Under the pieces are notes generated by a model. It made no database searches. It was given only the letters and a program-made list of their open reading frames with translations, and had not been told where the DNA came from. From Piscicola geometra (lineage: Eukaryota > Annelida > Clitellata > Hirudinida > Piscicolidae), in assembly GCA_943735955.1 (NCBI GenBank), contig OX030962.1:7693462-7757461 (forward strand): a stretch of 64,000 nucleotides of DNA, read 5' to 3'. Position numbers and translations under genes: made by a program. Below, piece after piece: positions 14,039 to 26,502 of the stretch (its first letter is position 1; every line of letters starts with the position of its first letter).

Positions 14039-14183
14039 CTTGACCGAGCAAAGCTTTTCGACCTGTGCGACTGCTTCCAACCGGAAGAAGAAGCAAAGCC
14101 CTCAACGAGTCTGATTCAGGCGATCCTGCACGCCGAAGATCTCTTCGTCCTGAGCCTCATCGAACGCACGATGCAGAGCGAAG
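14039..14183 (+). other. Orphan exon-like segment
   Basis: A 145-bp open stretch flanked by a polypyrimidine-AG acceptor (TTTTTTTCCAAAG) and a GAAG|GTACCA donor, incoming phase 0 and outgoing phase 1. It reads KLFDLCDCFQPEEEAKPSTS, then SLIQAILHAEDLFVLSLIER. It is far more balanced in base composition than the DNA around it. It lies between the EXOG stop and the convergent kinase gene, and no partner exon was found. It could be a lost or shuffled exon, or part of an unrecognised gene. I do not recognise the family. Confidence 0.4.
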
Positions 14184-14214
14184 GTACCAAATATTCAGAA
14201 ACAGAAAAAATGTA

Positions 14215-14440
14215 TAATGAGGAAAAAAGACACTTATAAGAGGAAGAAAGAAGAAAAAAGAAAAAAACTTTATGAAGAAAATGGAAAAAACATGAGGAAG
14301 AAGAAATTGAAAAAACGGAAGAAGAAAAAAGAGAAATCTTGAAGAAGAAAAAAGAAAAAATCTTGAAGAAAAAAGAAAAAAAATTGAAGAAGAAAGTAAA
14401 AAACTCGATAAAGAAAAAAAAGAAACTTATAGAAGAAGAG
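14215..14440. repeat. GAAGAAAAAA purine tract
   Basis: About 220 bp with almost only A and G on the plus strand, made of imperfect GAAGAAGAAAAAAG units. Such tracts can adopt triplex structures. It is not coding. Confidence 0.8.
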
Positions 14441-14867
14441 ATAAAACTAGATTCCCGCTGGGAAGAAAAAACAATTAGACTTTATTCAAATTTATTTTTA
14501 AAATATAATTAAATTAGTGAATATGAAGTCATGCAAAATGATGAATAATAATATGATTGTGGGGGAATATGCATGGCATTGGTAAATTCAATTTTAAAAT
14601 AAATAAAATAACAAATAAAACCAACAATAAAAAAACTAAATAAAAGTTCATATTCAAACCAGAAGCAAAGGCCTAAGAAATCTAATTAATATTTTCAAAT
14701 AAATAAACTGCAGATTATGAGGCAGTTTAACGAAAAGGGTAAAAAATATCACAAAACTTTGCCAAATATCGACCAAAAACCTTTCCATCATGTCATCCAA
14801 AAAAAACAAACACCTCCCACCCCTTCCCTTCCCCAGCACCACCACCACCACCACCCGCAGCACCATC

Positions 14868-16460
14868 TCAAAAGTTGGCAAACTCATGAGTGTAGCTTTT
14901 GCGCGCCTTCGGCATGGCGGTGTCCTTGACCTTGCCGAAGTACCTGGTGTCCTCGGGACCCTTCATCTCCGGCACGTACTCTGCAACTATCTGCCAGGCA
15001 GAAGAGAGGAGGGGGAGAGAAAGAAAGAGGGGATAGATGGGCAAAGATGGTGGTGAAGAGAGCTGAGAAAAATGCTTTATATAGTGGGGTGCAATGGAAG
15101 TATAAATGAAAAGTCAAAAAATAATTTCAGAAGAAAAACTCTTTCTGAATCTTGGCGCCACCTTTCTGGCGAGCAAGTCATTCCAATTGATGCTCTGGAA
15201 CCAAGGGTGCTCTGCGATGTCATCCCCTCCATTCCTCAGGTTGCCAAGGCGACGGGTGACGTCGAGCTGAATGAGGCTTGTGAGCAGATCCTTGAGCTCC
15301 TTCGAGAAGAAGCTGGGACAACGGAACTGCGGTAGTTTGTGTGTGGGTGGTGGGTGTGTGGGTGGTGGGTGTGAGGGTGGTGGGTGTGGGTGGTGGGCGA
15401 GGGTGTCTGCTGATGCTGGTGTTTTGTTGGGATTGAGAGTGTGTGCCGAGTGGGGAGTGTGAGATGTTGTGCTTTTGAAATGTGTGTTGCGTTCCCGGGC
15501 GCTATTAATAGAAACAATTATAACTAATTAGAACCACAAAATACAAATTGATTCAATCAATCCCGTTATCATTAAAACCATCATCATCATCAAAGATTAT
15601 TATCATCACTCCCCCACCCTGCCACTAACGAAGCCCTCACAGATCTTCTGGTAGATCTCCTCCTCGGTCGACCCGTCGAAGGGCAGTTGACCGCCCGTCA
15701 TCTCGAAGAGCAGCACCCCGAACGCCCACCAGTCCACCTCCATCCGGTAGCCCTGTCGTCGTGGTGATGTAGTAGTGGTGAAGGTGGGGTGGTGATGTTC
15801 GTGAAGGTGGGGTGGTGATGTGGTGGTGAAGGTGGGGTGGCGATGTAGTGGTGAAGGTGGGGTGGGGGTGATCGTGGTGTTGTTGATGGTGTTGGTTGTG
15901 GCGGGGGGAGGAGTTGATGCTGCGTGTGACTCGCTTGGTTGATTAGTGGTGGTGCTCGAGCGTGTGTTGGAAATGCAACTTTTGTTGGACAATCATGTTG
16001 CTCAAACAAATATAATAGAGTTGTTTTAAAAAATAGTATATTAATAACCAAAGTGATAATTAAATTAATAACTAATTACTTGATGGTAAAAAAACTTTAA
16101 AAACCTATTCGAGTCCCGAACCCCCCTCCCCTTATCTCCCATTCGCCAAAGCACCTTGTGCATGATGATCTCGGGCGACATGTAGTAGGGAGAGCCACAC
16201 GTCGTGTACGTCTTGTTCTTTATCACCTTCGCAAAACCCAGGTCCGTCACCTGGGTGAGGACTTCACTTTACTTGAGAGACTTGCCTAAAATTTAATTTA
16301 TATAATCTTTTGTACGTTAAAAGTAATAATTTATTTCCTAAACCAAAAACCCGGTCTTGTATTCAATTTTTTATTTTTTCTTGTAATTAGTCTCATGACC
16401 AACACACACACAAACACACACACCACACACACACAAACAAACTCACACACACACACTCAC

Positions 16461-16510
<50 letters not shown>

Positions 16511-16992
16511 CTTGATGTAGCCATTCATGTCGAGCATGACATTCTCTGGCTTGAGGTCTCGATGGGCGACGTCGAGGTTGTGCATGTACTCGAGCGCCAT
16601 AAAGACCTGCGCGCCGTAGAAGCGGCTCTGACTCTCTCTGCTCGCGAAAGGCCGTTTTTAAAATCTTGTATTGATCGACGTAAAACATTTATTATTTATG
16701 ATCCATAGATGGTGTGTACATTTTTTTATTGCAGTTCGTAAGTTTTACATGTACACTTTGAATTTATAGTGATTAAACGAAATAAATAAATAAATAAATA
16801 TATATATATATTTGTATTTGGCCGGTAGTGATTAAATTGAATAACTTTTTTATTTGTATTCGATTGGTTTTATTGCTATGTGCAGAGACATGCGCACTTG
16901 AACTTCTGCAGTCTTGTCAGGTGGCGGTAAAGGTTTCCGCAAGGCACGTAGTCAAGCACTAAATAAACGTTGTCGTAGTCCTGGTAGTAGTG

Positions 16993-17040
<48 letters not shown>

Positions 17041-17046
17041 ATAGTT

Positions 17047-17119
<73 letters not shown>

Positions 17120-17924
17120 AAGTAGTAGTAGTAGTAGTAGAAGGGAAAAAGAAAAGTGTTGTGGGAAGGGAATGGACATATGGATGATGTGGTGGAAGAA
17201 GGGAATTTTTTAAATATCTAAAACTTTTAATAATTAAATTTAATACTTTTAGACTAAAAGTATTAAATTTGATTATTAAAATATAAAAAGTCATTTTGAA
17301 AAGATACATATCTAAATTCATGGAGTTTAAGTGGTTGATTAATGAAGGGTAAATGCATCAATAAAATGGTCGTCTATGGACACCTTGAAGCAAAAGTGAC
17401 AATGCACTATAAACTGGAAGTAAACCGCCTGTAAAATCTTTTTCTCCCAGAGAGTTTGTGTTAGAAAGTTCCTTTTTAAGATCTGCCAAAAAATACATAA
17501 GAAAACCAGCGAAAGTTTTAACTTTTGAAAAATGTGTTTAAACTTCAATATTATCAGATTAATTTTTTTAGATGTTTTTATAATTATTAAGTCATTTTTA
17601 AAATAAGGTGAGATTTGGTGATTAAATATTGATAATTGAAATGATTAACATTTAATTACTTGATCCTTCCTCATTGACTTCATGGCATACAAAGTCTTTG
17701 ACTTGTACCTAGCAAGCGATACTTTCCCAAAGCCACCCACGCCTACTACACGGATTATCTCGAAATCTGTTATAGACGCATTATTCTGAAAAATGATTTA
17801 GTTATGAAAAAAATTTATTGAATGTTCGAAAGTAAAAGAAATTTTTCATATTATTATCAAACCTTTATCGGATTGTCTAAAACGGCTTGGAATTTTTCCG
17901 CCGCATCTTCTAAATACTTTCTAT
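14868..17924 (-). CDS. PKA-like AGC protein kinase catalytic subunit (5' end missing)
   Basis: Ten exons on the minus strand: 17924-17863, 17785-17660, 17482-17384, 16980-16898, 16640-16511, 16250-16155, 15752-15630, 15326-15162, 14990-14868 give the kinase domain (nine placed; the first coding exon was not found). Phases agree throughout. Visible: A-helix-like [17 protein letters not shown]; Gly-loop GVGGFGKV; catalytic Lys in YAMKSM; alpha-C Glu in WEKKIL; catalytic loop [12 protein letters not shown] in place of DFG (TDLGFAKVI); activation and P+1 loop [14 protein letters not shown] with the PKA Thr kept; [12 protein letters not shown]; and a C-terminal EFANF that matches the PKA FxxF ending. 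PKA phosphorylates Ser/Thr after basic residues when cAMP releases the regulatory subunit. The DLG and GSPYYMSPE changes make this a divergent paralog rather than the main PKA-C. The intron after GYIK begins with GC, not GT. Confidence 0.85.
16401..16510. repeat. (CA)n microsatellite abutting a kinase splice donor
   Basis: Interrupted then pure CA repeat. On the minus strand it reads GTGTGT and begins two bases after the exon end at 16511. Confidence 0.95.
16982..17140. repeat. (TAG)n microsatellite in kinase intron
   Basis: About 50 TAG/AGT triplets with a few substitutions, just 5' of the exon at 16898-16980 on the coding strand. On the minus strand it is (CTA)n and abuts the polypyrimidine/acceptor of that exon. 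Confidence 0.95.
17225..17281. repeat. 57-bp near-perfect palindrome
   Basis: Two 28-bp arms (17225-17252 and 17254-17281) are reverse complements with one mismatch and a single-base loop. The centre reads ACTTTTAGACTAAAAGT. It lies in a kinase intron. Confidence 0.9.
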
Positions 17925-18455
17925 CTTGAAAAATGGAAAAAAAATAATTAAATAAATTAAATGTAAGATAACAAGATCTTACTGTATGTCATTTTTATTT
18001 ATCAGCTTTTCAGTCAAAACGCGATTGTCTAAAATATTAAATGGCTAACGGTTTGAATTTAAAATGCGCTTCACTAGTTTTTAGCATATGTGTTTGTAAA
18101 AACCTTATTTTCTAAAGAATAATTACGAGTTATATAAAAAAAATTTTACTTGAAGTGATATATAAATTAAATTTTAAAAGCTCATAAAAGTAGAAGTTGA
18201 AAGTAAAGTTTATAGAATATAACATCAAACTATGACTATCAAAAACATCAAACAATGAATTCTTCTATTAATCGTTCCCTATCGTCATATTCAGTCTACT
18301 TTAAGTTTTTTTCTCTTGAAAAACAGTTTTTATGTTTATTTAAACCAACTAGCGAATTATTAATATAATTTCAAGACCATTTCATAGGCATGTAATTTAT
18401 TCTATTTTTCAATCATACTAATAGTTTAAATAAACATTTTGCAGTAATTATTTTT

Positions 18456-18902
18456 TTATCCACGTAGGGGTACGTTTTCCAGGCTTCCAAACAGCTCCCT
18501 GTTCCAATTTACGCCCTCTTCACTTCTTTTGCCTAGAAATGGACTTTTCCGCTTTCCCAAAAAGGGGGATTTTCTTTTTCCCAAAAATGGAGATTTTCTC
18601 TTCTCCATAAACTCCATAAACTTGTTTTTTTCATTTCTATCGAAATATCTTTTGTATTCTGCCTCCGACTCAGCATCGTCATGCAATTCCGAAACTCCCA
18701 TCTTCTCCATACATGCGGACAAAATGTCCTCCACACTACAGCAGTCCTCGACTTGCACAGTGCTGTACATGGCACATCTGTAACAAAGCATCTCCGTGTT
18801 TTCGTCTCTATCGCACAACTCCTTCTGCCCTGCAACGCTCATCAACGTTAGCATCTGCAACAAGAACACTCCTGCCAACAGCCCTTGCGTCAGTGCCATC
18901 AT
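18456..18902 (-). CDS. Probable secreted neuropeptide precursor (3x KSPFLGKR)
   Basis: A 148-residue precursor in a single coding exon. An AG acceptor at 18908 just upstream of the ATG suggests an intron in the 5' UTR. A signal peptide (LLAGVFLLQMLTLMSVAG) is followed by a Cys box (MLCYRCAMYSTVQVEDCC...SAC), an acidic spacer (DDAESEAE), then KSPFLGKR three times in a row after a dibasic EKR, and a C-terminal tail. Each unit ends Gly-Lys-Arg, the standard signal for dibasic cleavage and C-terminal amidation. Predicted products are three identical KSPFL-amide peptides, or SPFL-amide if the extra Lys is trimmed. I cannot place it in a named neuropeptide family. The ATG at 18902 is chosen because it starts the signal peptide; a second ATG follows at once. 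Confidence 0.8.
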   Translation of the reverse strand: MMALTQGLLAGVFLLQMLTLMSVAGQKELCDRDENTEMLCYRCAMYSTVQVEDCCSVEDILSACMEKMGVSELHDDAESEAEYKRYFDRNEKNKFMEFMEKRKSPFLGKRKSPFLGKRKSPFLGKRSEEGVNWNRELFGSLENVPLRG

Positions 18903-21284
18903 CACACCTGCATGGGATAAGAAATAGAAGTCAATGCGGATAAAATAAATGTTTGTATAACGATGTAAATTAACTAAATTTAAATTTATAGAGAATTAAA
19001 CTAATTTGGAAAAATTCCATTTTCAAAATAAAAGCTAATTTAAAATTATTTGGAAAAAAATAAAATGGATGAATTTTTGAGATTAAAATATACAAATATT
19101 TCGACCTAATACGATTTTAAAAAAATTATTTTCTCACACTATAAGACGTAAAACTCTAAATAATTCACTTAGTTCAACTTTATTAAATAGAAATTCAAAT
19201 GATATTTATAATTCATGAAAAAGCTTTCAATATTTTCTCATTTTCTTTAAATTTTAATCAGTTTTCTTTTGGTGTTTTAAATTTTCTTATATTAACAATA
19301 AAAAAATTTCTTCAATATAACTTTTACAAATGTTTTCCAAATTTAAACAAATAATCTATTTCGACAAATGCATCCTCATCAATAAGAAGCAATCAAGGTT
19401 TTGAGGCAAATTAATCGACTTCCCAGCTTCATCATGTCTTCGCCTACTGTTTTATTTAAACACTTTCTATTAAATCTATTGTAGGCTCGCTTAAATGAAA
19501 CACCAGGCAATTTGTCATTCTACTAATGAAGGGATTAATCACCTTGTTTGATTCATCTTCACAATAAACTATGCCACAATAGTGGTTGTTGTTGCATTGG
19601 TGCCTCTGTTACTGTAGTGACTACATGTAGTTGCTATTGAAATTATTCAAGAAATGGACATTCGAAGGATCCCTAACAAACACAAACACAACAAAACTTG
19701 AAGAATGCCATAGATAGCTCTTAAAATACATTTCTTTAGAACTATCAACATGGGAATTTTATTGTTAAATTAAAAAGAAATTTATATCTTTATACATCAT
19801 AAAGTAAACATTATTAAGCTTTGAATCATACAATTTAAAAAGTTTTTTTTAATATCTTGAAACTAGCAATAAACAACCAAAAAATATGATTACTAATTTT
19901 AGAGTATCAAAGAGCACGCCTGTTAGTTTTAGATAGTTTAGTTTATTTGTGGATATTATTTTTACATTTACTCCATTCACCACAAAAAAACATTCAACGG
20001 ACAACAATAAAGATTAAGTGAAATTTAAAAAGATCGCTTTATATGGACTTGAACAGAAAAATCTAATGTTGGATCGGCAAAAAGCCATTGTGAAAAGACA
20101 GAGTTATTTTCCTTAATAATGTAACTTAAAAATATATATTGAAGATTAAAATAACTTTTATTAATTCATGTAACGATGGGATATGGTCTTGAATAGTGAT
20201 TCTTTTTAATTCTGGCAATAAATTTTGTTCCACAAAGCAAATAATGGATCCAAAAGGTAGGTGTGTTAATGTTTCAAAGACATAAAACAGATTATTTAAG
20301 GTCGGATATGGATTCAATAAAGGAAGAAAATGTTTGCCCATTTTAATGATTTCATTTTTATTAATTACACACGAAAAATGAAATGATTTTTAATTAAGAA
20401 TAAAATGTAAGCGGAAATTAAATTGAAATAATTTAGAGTAATAGTTAATATGGCTTTTACATAATAAATATTCTATTTTTATCAAGTAGAAATTCAAAGC
20501 ATATTTTTATTGATAATGAAAAATTAAACTATTTATTTTGTTTTTCAGTTTTCCTTTCACGTTCTTTTTTTGTGAGATTTTTTTAATGAAAGAAAATGGT
20601 CAAAATAATGAGAAATTAAACATTAAATGTGCTGATTTTTTTTCATATTTTAATAAAACATTAAAAACTAAGTTGCTAAAGAATCTTTTTTCGGTCCTAA
20701 ACATATATGCATCTTTAAAAACAATAAAAGCTTAATCTCACTAAAATTAGATTAAGCAAAAAAAATTAAAATAAAATAAATTTGAAGAAAAAATAAAATA
20801 AAATAATGTGAAAGACAACTTAAAGTTTAGTTACCATTCTAGGAAACAAACGATGAATGAGTGGATATGGGTTTTAAACCAAATCTAGATTTTTACAGTT
20901 ATAAAGTTTGGATTTTAATTTATTTTTAATTATAATTATTTTTAAGATAATTATTTCATCCTATTATAGGTTAATATAGGTTCATATTAGTATGTGTATT
21001 TTTATTTCAAATGTTACAAACGTAAATGTAAAATCATAAAATAAAAACTTAAATTTTTTTTTGCTTGAGAAACAACGAAACAAAGACACCATTTTGAACA
21101 TCATCTTGCATCAAAGAGTACATTTTAAAGGGGGTTGAAGCTTCCACATGGGAAGATTCATTATTTATTTCAAAAACTCAATTTTTTAAATTTTTTTTTC
21201 AAAGTCGTAACGTGTTATACATTTTTATAAAACTCTATATATGTCTTGGATGCCTACCTAGTTTATCACACAGCCGAGATTTTT

Positions 21285-21490
21285 TTCTACCGTTTCGTGG
21301 CTTGACCAACGGTAAATAGTCCTAGGTTCGAGTGCAACTGATGCTCTAGTAACCCATAAACGTGAATTATAAAATTGGCAGCCAAGTGGCCTTAAAGCCC
21401 GTTTGGGCTATGCGCCGTTATAATAATGCTCGTCATAATAATAATAATAATAATTATTATTATATTTATTACTATTATTATTATTATTAT
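21285..21490 (+). mobile_element. Decayed tRNA-derived SINE, copy 1
   Basis: Shares the body of the elements at 31.3 and 34.9 kb: GCTTGACCAA, AGTCCTAGGTTCGAGTGCAA, GCAGCCAAGTGGCCT, AAGCCCGTTTGGGCTA and an ATA/ATT tail. The B box GGTTCGAGTGC (21325-21335) is the best preserved of the three. The A box is lost. Confidence 0.75.
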
Positions 21491-22339
21491 TAAACTTTCA
21501 AACGATTTTTTAAAACTTTACTCTATCGAACCGTCTTAATTTATTATAACCATATTCTTTGTTTTGTGTCGTTTTTTCATGTCGAAAGTTTCTTCTATGT
21601 CTAACGTTAAAATTTTTACCGTTTATTGAAAATTAATTTAGAATTCTAAAGATATTATTTATTCAATTTTAAAAATTATTTTTTCATTAACGATTAACAC
21701 ATTTTTTATTCGGAATAAAATAGATAAAAATGTAACATCGAAAATTGAAAAGTTTAAATGAAAAAATCCCAAAAAAGAAAAAAAGAAAGAATATATTTGA
21801 TTTAATGGTGTTAGACACACTCTAATATTATGTTTGATTTATTAACCAGATTTATTCTCAAAAGCCTGACCAAGCCACAACTTATGTCTCAGCTCTAGAG
21901 TTTAAATCTATAAATTTAGTTTTAGGATTCAAAAGATTAACTAGAATCGTATTAGTAATAATAATTATTTTTTAATACTATTACTATTTTTATTATAAGG
22001 TTCATTAAAATGTACTTTCTAAGAAAAAATATTTTTGATTCCTTACAAAGCTTTGAAAATCAATTTTTGAAGGTTCATTGAGACCATTAAAAGAGTCGCC
22101 GCTTTGAAATTTGAACAAAACACAAAAAACTCACTTGAAAAATTAATTGAAACCGAAAAACCATTTGAAATCATTCAAAAATTAGTTTTTAGCTCGAAAA
22201 GCATTTTTAAATGGCTTAAATGAAAAATAATTACGGAATAAAATATTAATAATATCTTTCGGTAAATTCGATAGAAATTTCAAAATTATGAAATAAATAT
22301 CATTTTTCTACTTGTTGAATGTTTAATTCTATTTATTCT

Positions 22340-22375
22340 ATTAATCTCAATAAATGAGCATTTATTGAAATTAAT
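22340..22375. repeat. Short inverted repeat
   Basis: Two 17-bp arms around an AG loop (CAATAAATG / CATTTATTG at the core) with one mismatch. Confidence 0.7.
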
Positions 22376-23463
22376 AATTTCTTCATCGCCTCCAAAGTGA
22401 CATCACGATTTATATTTTCCCCTCGATCAATTGAAGTTAAAACAGAAAGCATAAGCGATGATTTGATGAGCAATAAAAAAACACTAAAAGAATTTAATTC
22501 TTATGATCATTAAAAGCAACAACACCAACAACAAAATTAATAACCAACATCAGCTACAACAACACCAGCAACACCAACACTCACTCGCTGGCGTTCTACT
22601 TTCTCTCAAGTGACTTCCACAACAAGAATATTCAGTTTTGAAAATATTATTTCTTTAAAAACCCTTTCTATCCGCCGAAAAACACTCCTACTCACGTTTA
22701 TATCTCTATATATATGGGAAAAACGACGACGACGATGGTGATGACAGGTGGGACAAGGAGGATGATGCTGATGATGCTTTTTACAAAGTTTTTTTTTCTT
22801 TTTATATTTTATTTTTGAGGAAGTTTTATTGGGAATAAAATAATTATCAGTAAAATAAAATTTATAAAATTTTGAATTAAACAATGCAAATAAACAGCTG
22901 AAAAAATACAACTTTAGCAAAAACAAAATCAACATCCATAATTACCATTAAGAACAACATCATTTGTACCAAGCAACATTATACAAAAAAAACTTCAGAT
23001 AAAAATTATTTTTACAGATCTTTTTAATACGCCACGTTATACGTGAAAAACTCACCATTAAGTGCTTTCAATGTAAGAAAATACTCAAATCCAAACAAGT
23101 CTGAAACAGATAAAATGTAGGAAAAATATAATGGATGTGACCATTTAACTTTGTTCTTTTTGTTACCTTTTGATACTTATAGATGTAAAATGAGGTTTGG
23201 TTAAACTTTAGGGTATATACGGCAGCTTTTTTGGGATCCCTTATTTTTTAAATAATAGAAATAATTTTTCTAAGAATAGAAAATTTTTAAATCATTGTAA
23301 ACATTCTCACAAACAGCACAAACACCTTCACTTATTTAATTTCCACCAACACCTTCTTCTCTTCAAACATCACCGATTCATTCTCCAAACACTTGTAGCA
23401 TGTTTGTATTGTGGGAAAAGTAAATTTATTTTGATTGGTTTGAGTTGTAGGTAGAGTGATCAT

Positions 23464-25528
<2,065 letters not shown>

Positions 25529-25529
25529 T

Positions 25530-26502
25530 AATTAATATTAATATTGTTATTATTAGCAGTGGCAGTTGTGGCGATGAAAATTCTGCAATTATACTAGTGT
25601 CGCAAGCGATTCTCCAAGCGTTTATTGTAGCCTTTAGACGTCTAATTAACCTCATAGACCAAGAATGCCTATAAACTTTTATAAGGACTAATTGTTTAAG
25701 TTTTATTTTTTGTAATTTATGTTGTTGGATTTGTGTGCTCTTGCATGTAAGGTTTGCTTGCTTGGCGGCGGTGTTATATGATCAGTTTCTGAGAAAACAC
25801 GTTGAAATTAAGCACCCCTAAACTAGACACGTGTAGATTCTGAGTCAGAAGTGATTGAACGCTGTCTTGAGATTGAAGTCACAAAGACTTGCACGCACTT
25901 AAGCCTTATCATCAGCCCACACTCATCGCCTCAGCATCGGAAAGAATTCTTTAATGGAGAATTAAATCAGAGTGTATAAAAACTTCATACATCAAACACT
26001 CTTTATGTTTAAAAGTCGTTTTAAACACGAGAAATTATGTTTGGAAAATATAAATCTACATATATGAATTAAAAAAAAATCAGAATAAAAATAATAATAA
26101 AAACATATCGCTTTGAAAAAACATTAATTTTGAAATGAAAATGAATTGTTTAAACGCAATTAATTTTAAAAACTTAAAAAAGAATTTTATAAAAATGTAT
26201 TGAGACAACAGGAATTTGCAGAAATGGCAAGCTCAAAGGTCAGAGATAAAGGCTTCTGTTGAGACGGAAATGCCATTTAAGACACAAACATCACTTTCAC
26301 TGAAAGTTTCACTTTTATTTCTTTAAAAACATTTTTTGAAAGTTACTGTTTGAACTTCATTATTTTTAAAACATATTTTCGAAGTTTCCTTCTTGAACTT
26401 TTATATTTTTTCCCGAATATTTGAAATTGTTTATAATCGCAACTTTTGAAGTTGAAAGCCTTTGGGTTAATGTTTGAAAGATTGAATCGGAGAAGCTTAT
26501 GA
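25530..26502. other. Intergenic spacer
   Basis: Sequence around 25550-25950 is less AT-rich than the rest, but no frame with splice support is visible. Confidence 0.5.

Larger units (their letters stand above)
18910..23455. other. AT-rich gene desert
   Basis: No supported gene. The sequence is very AT-rich with short random open stretches. It holds a decayed tRNA-type SINE at 21.3 kb, an inverted repeat at 22.34 kb and scattered CAACAACACCA-type simple sequence near 22.5 kb. Confidence 0.6.

Noticed and set aside
21300..21435. tRNA gene
   Set aside because: The B box is good but there is no acceptor stem or A box; the segment matches the SINE copies at 31.3 and 34.9 kb.
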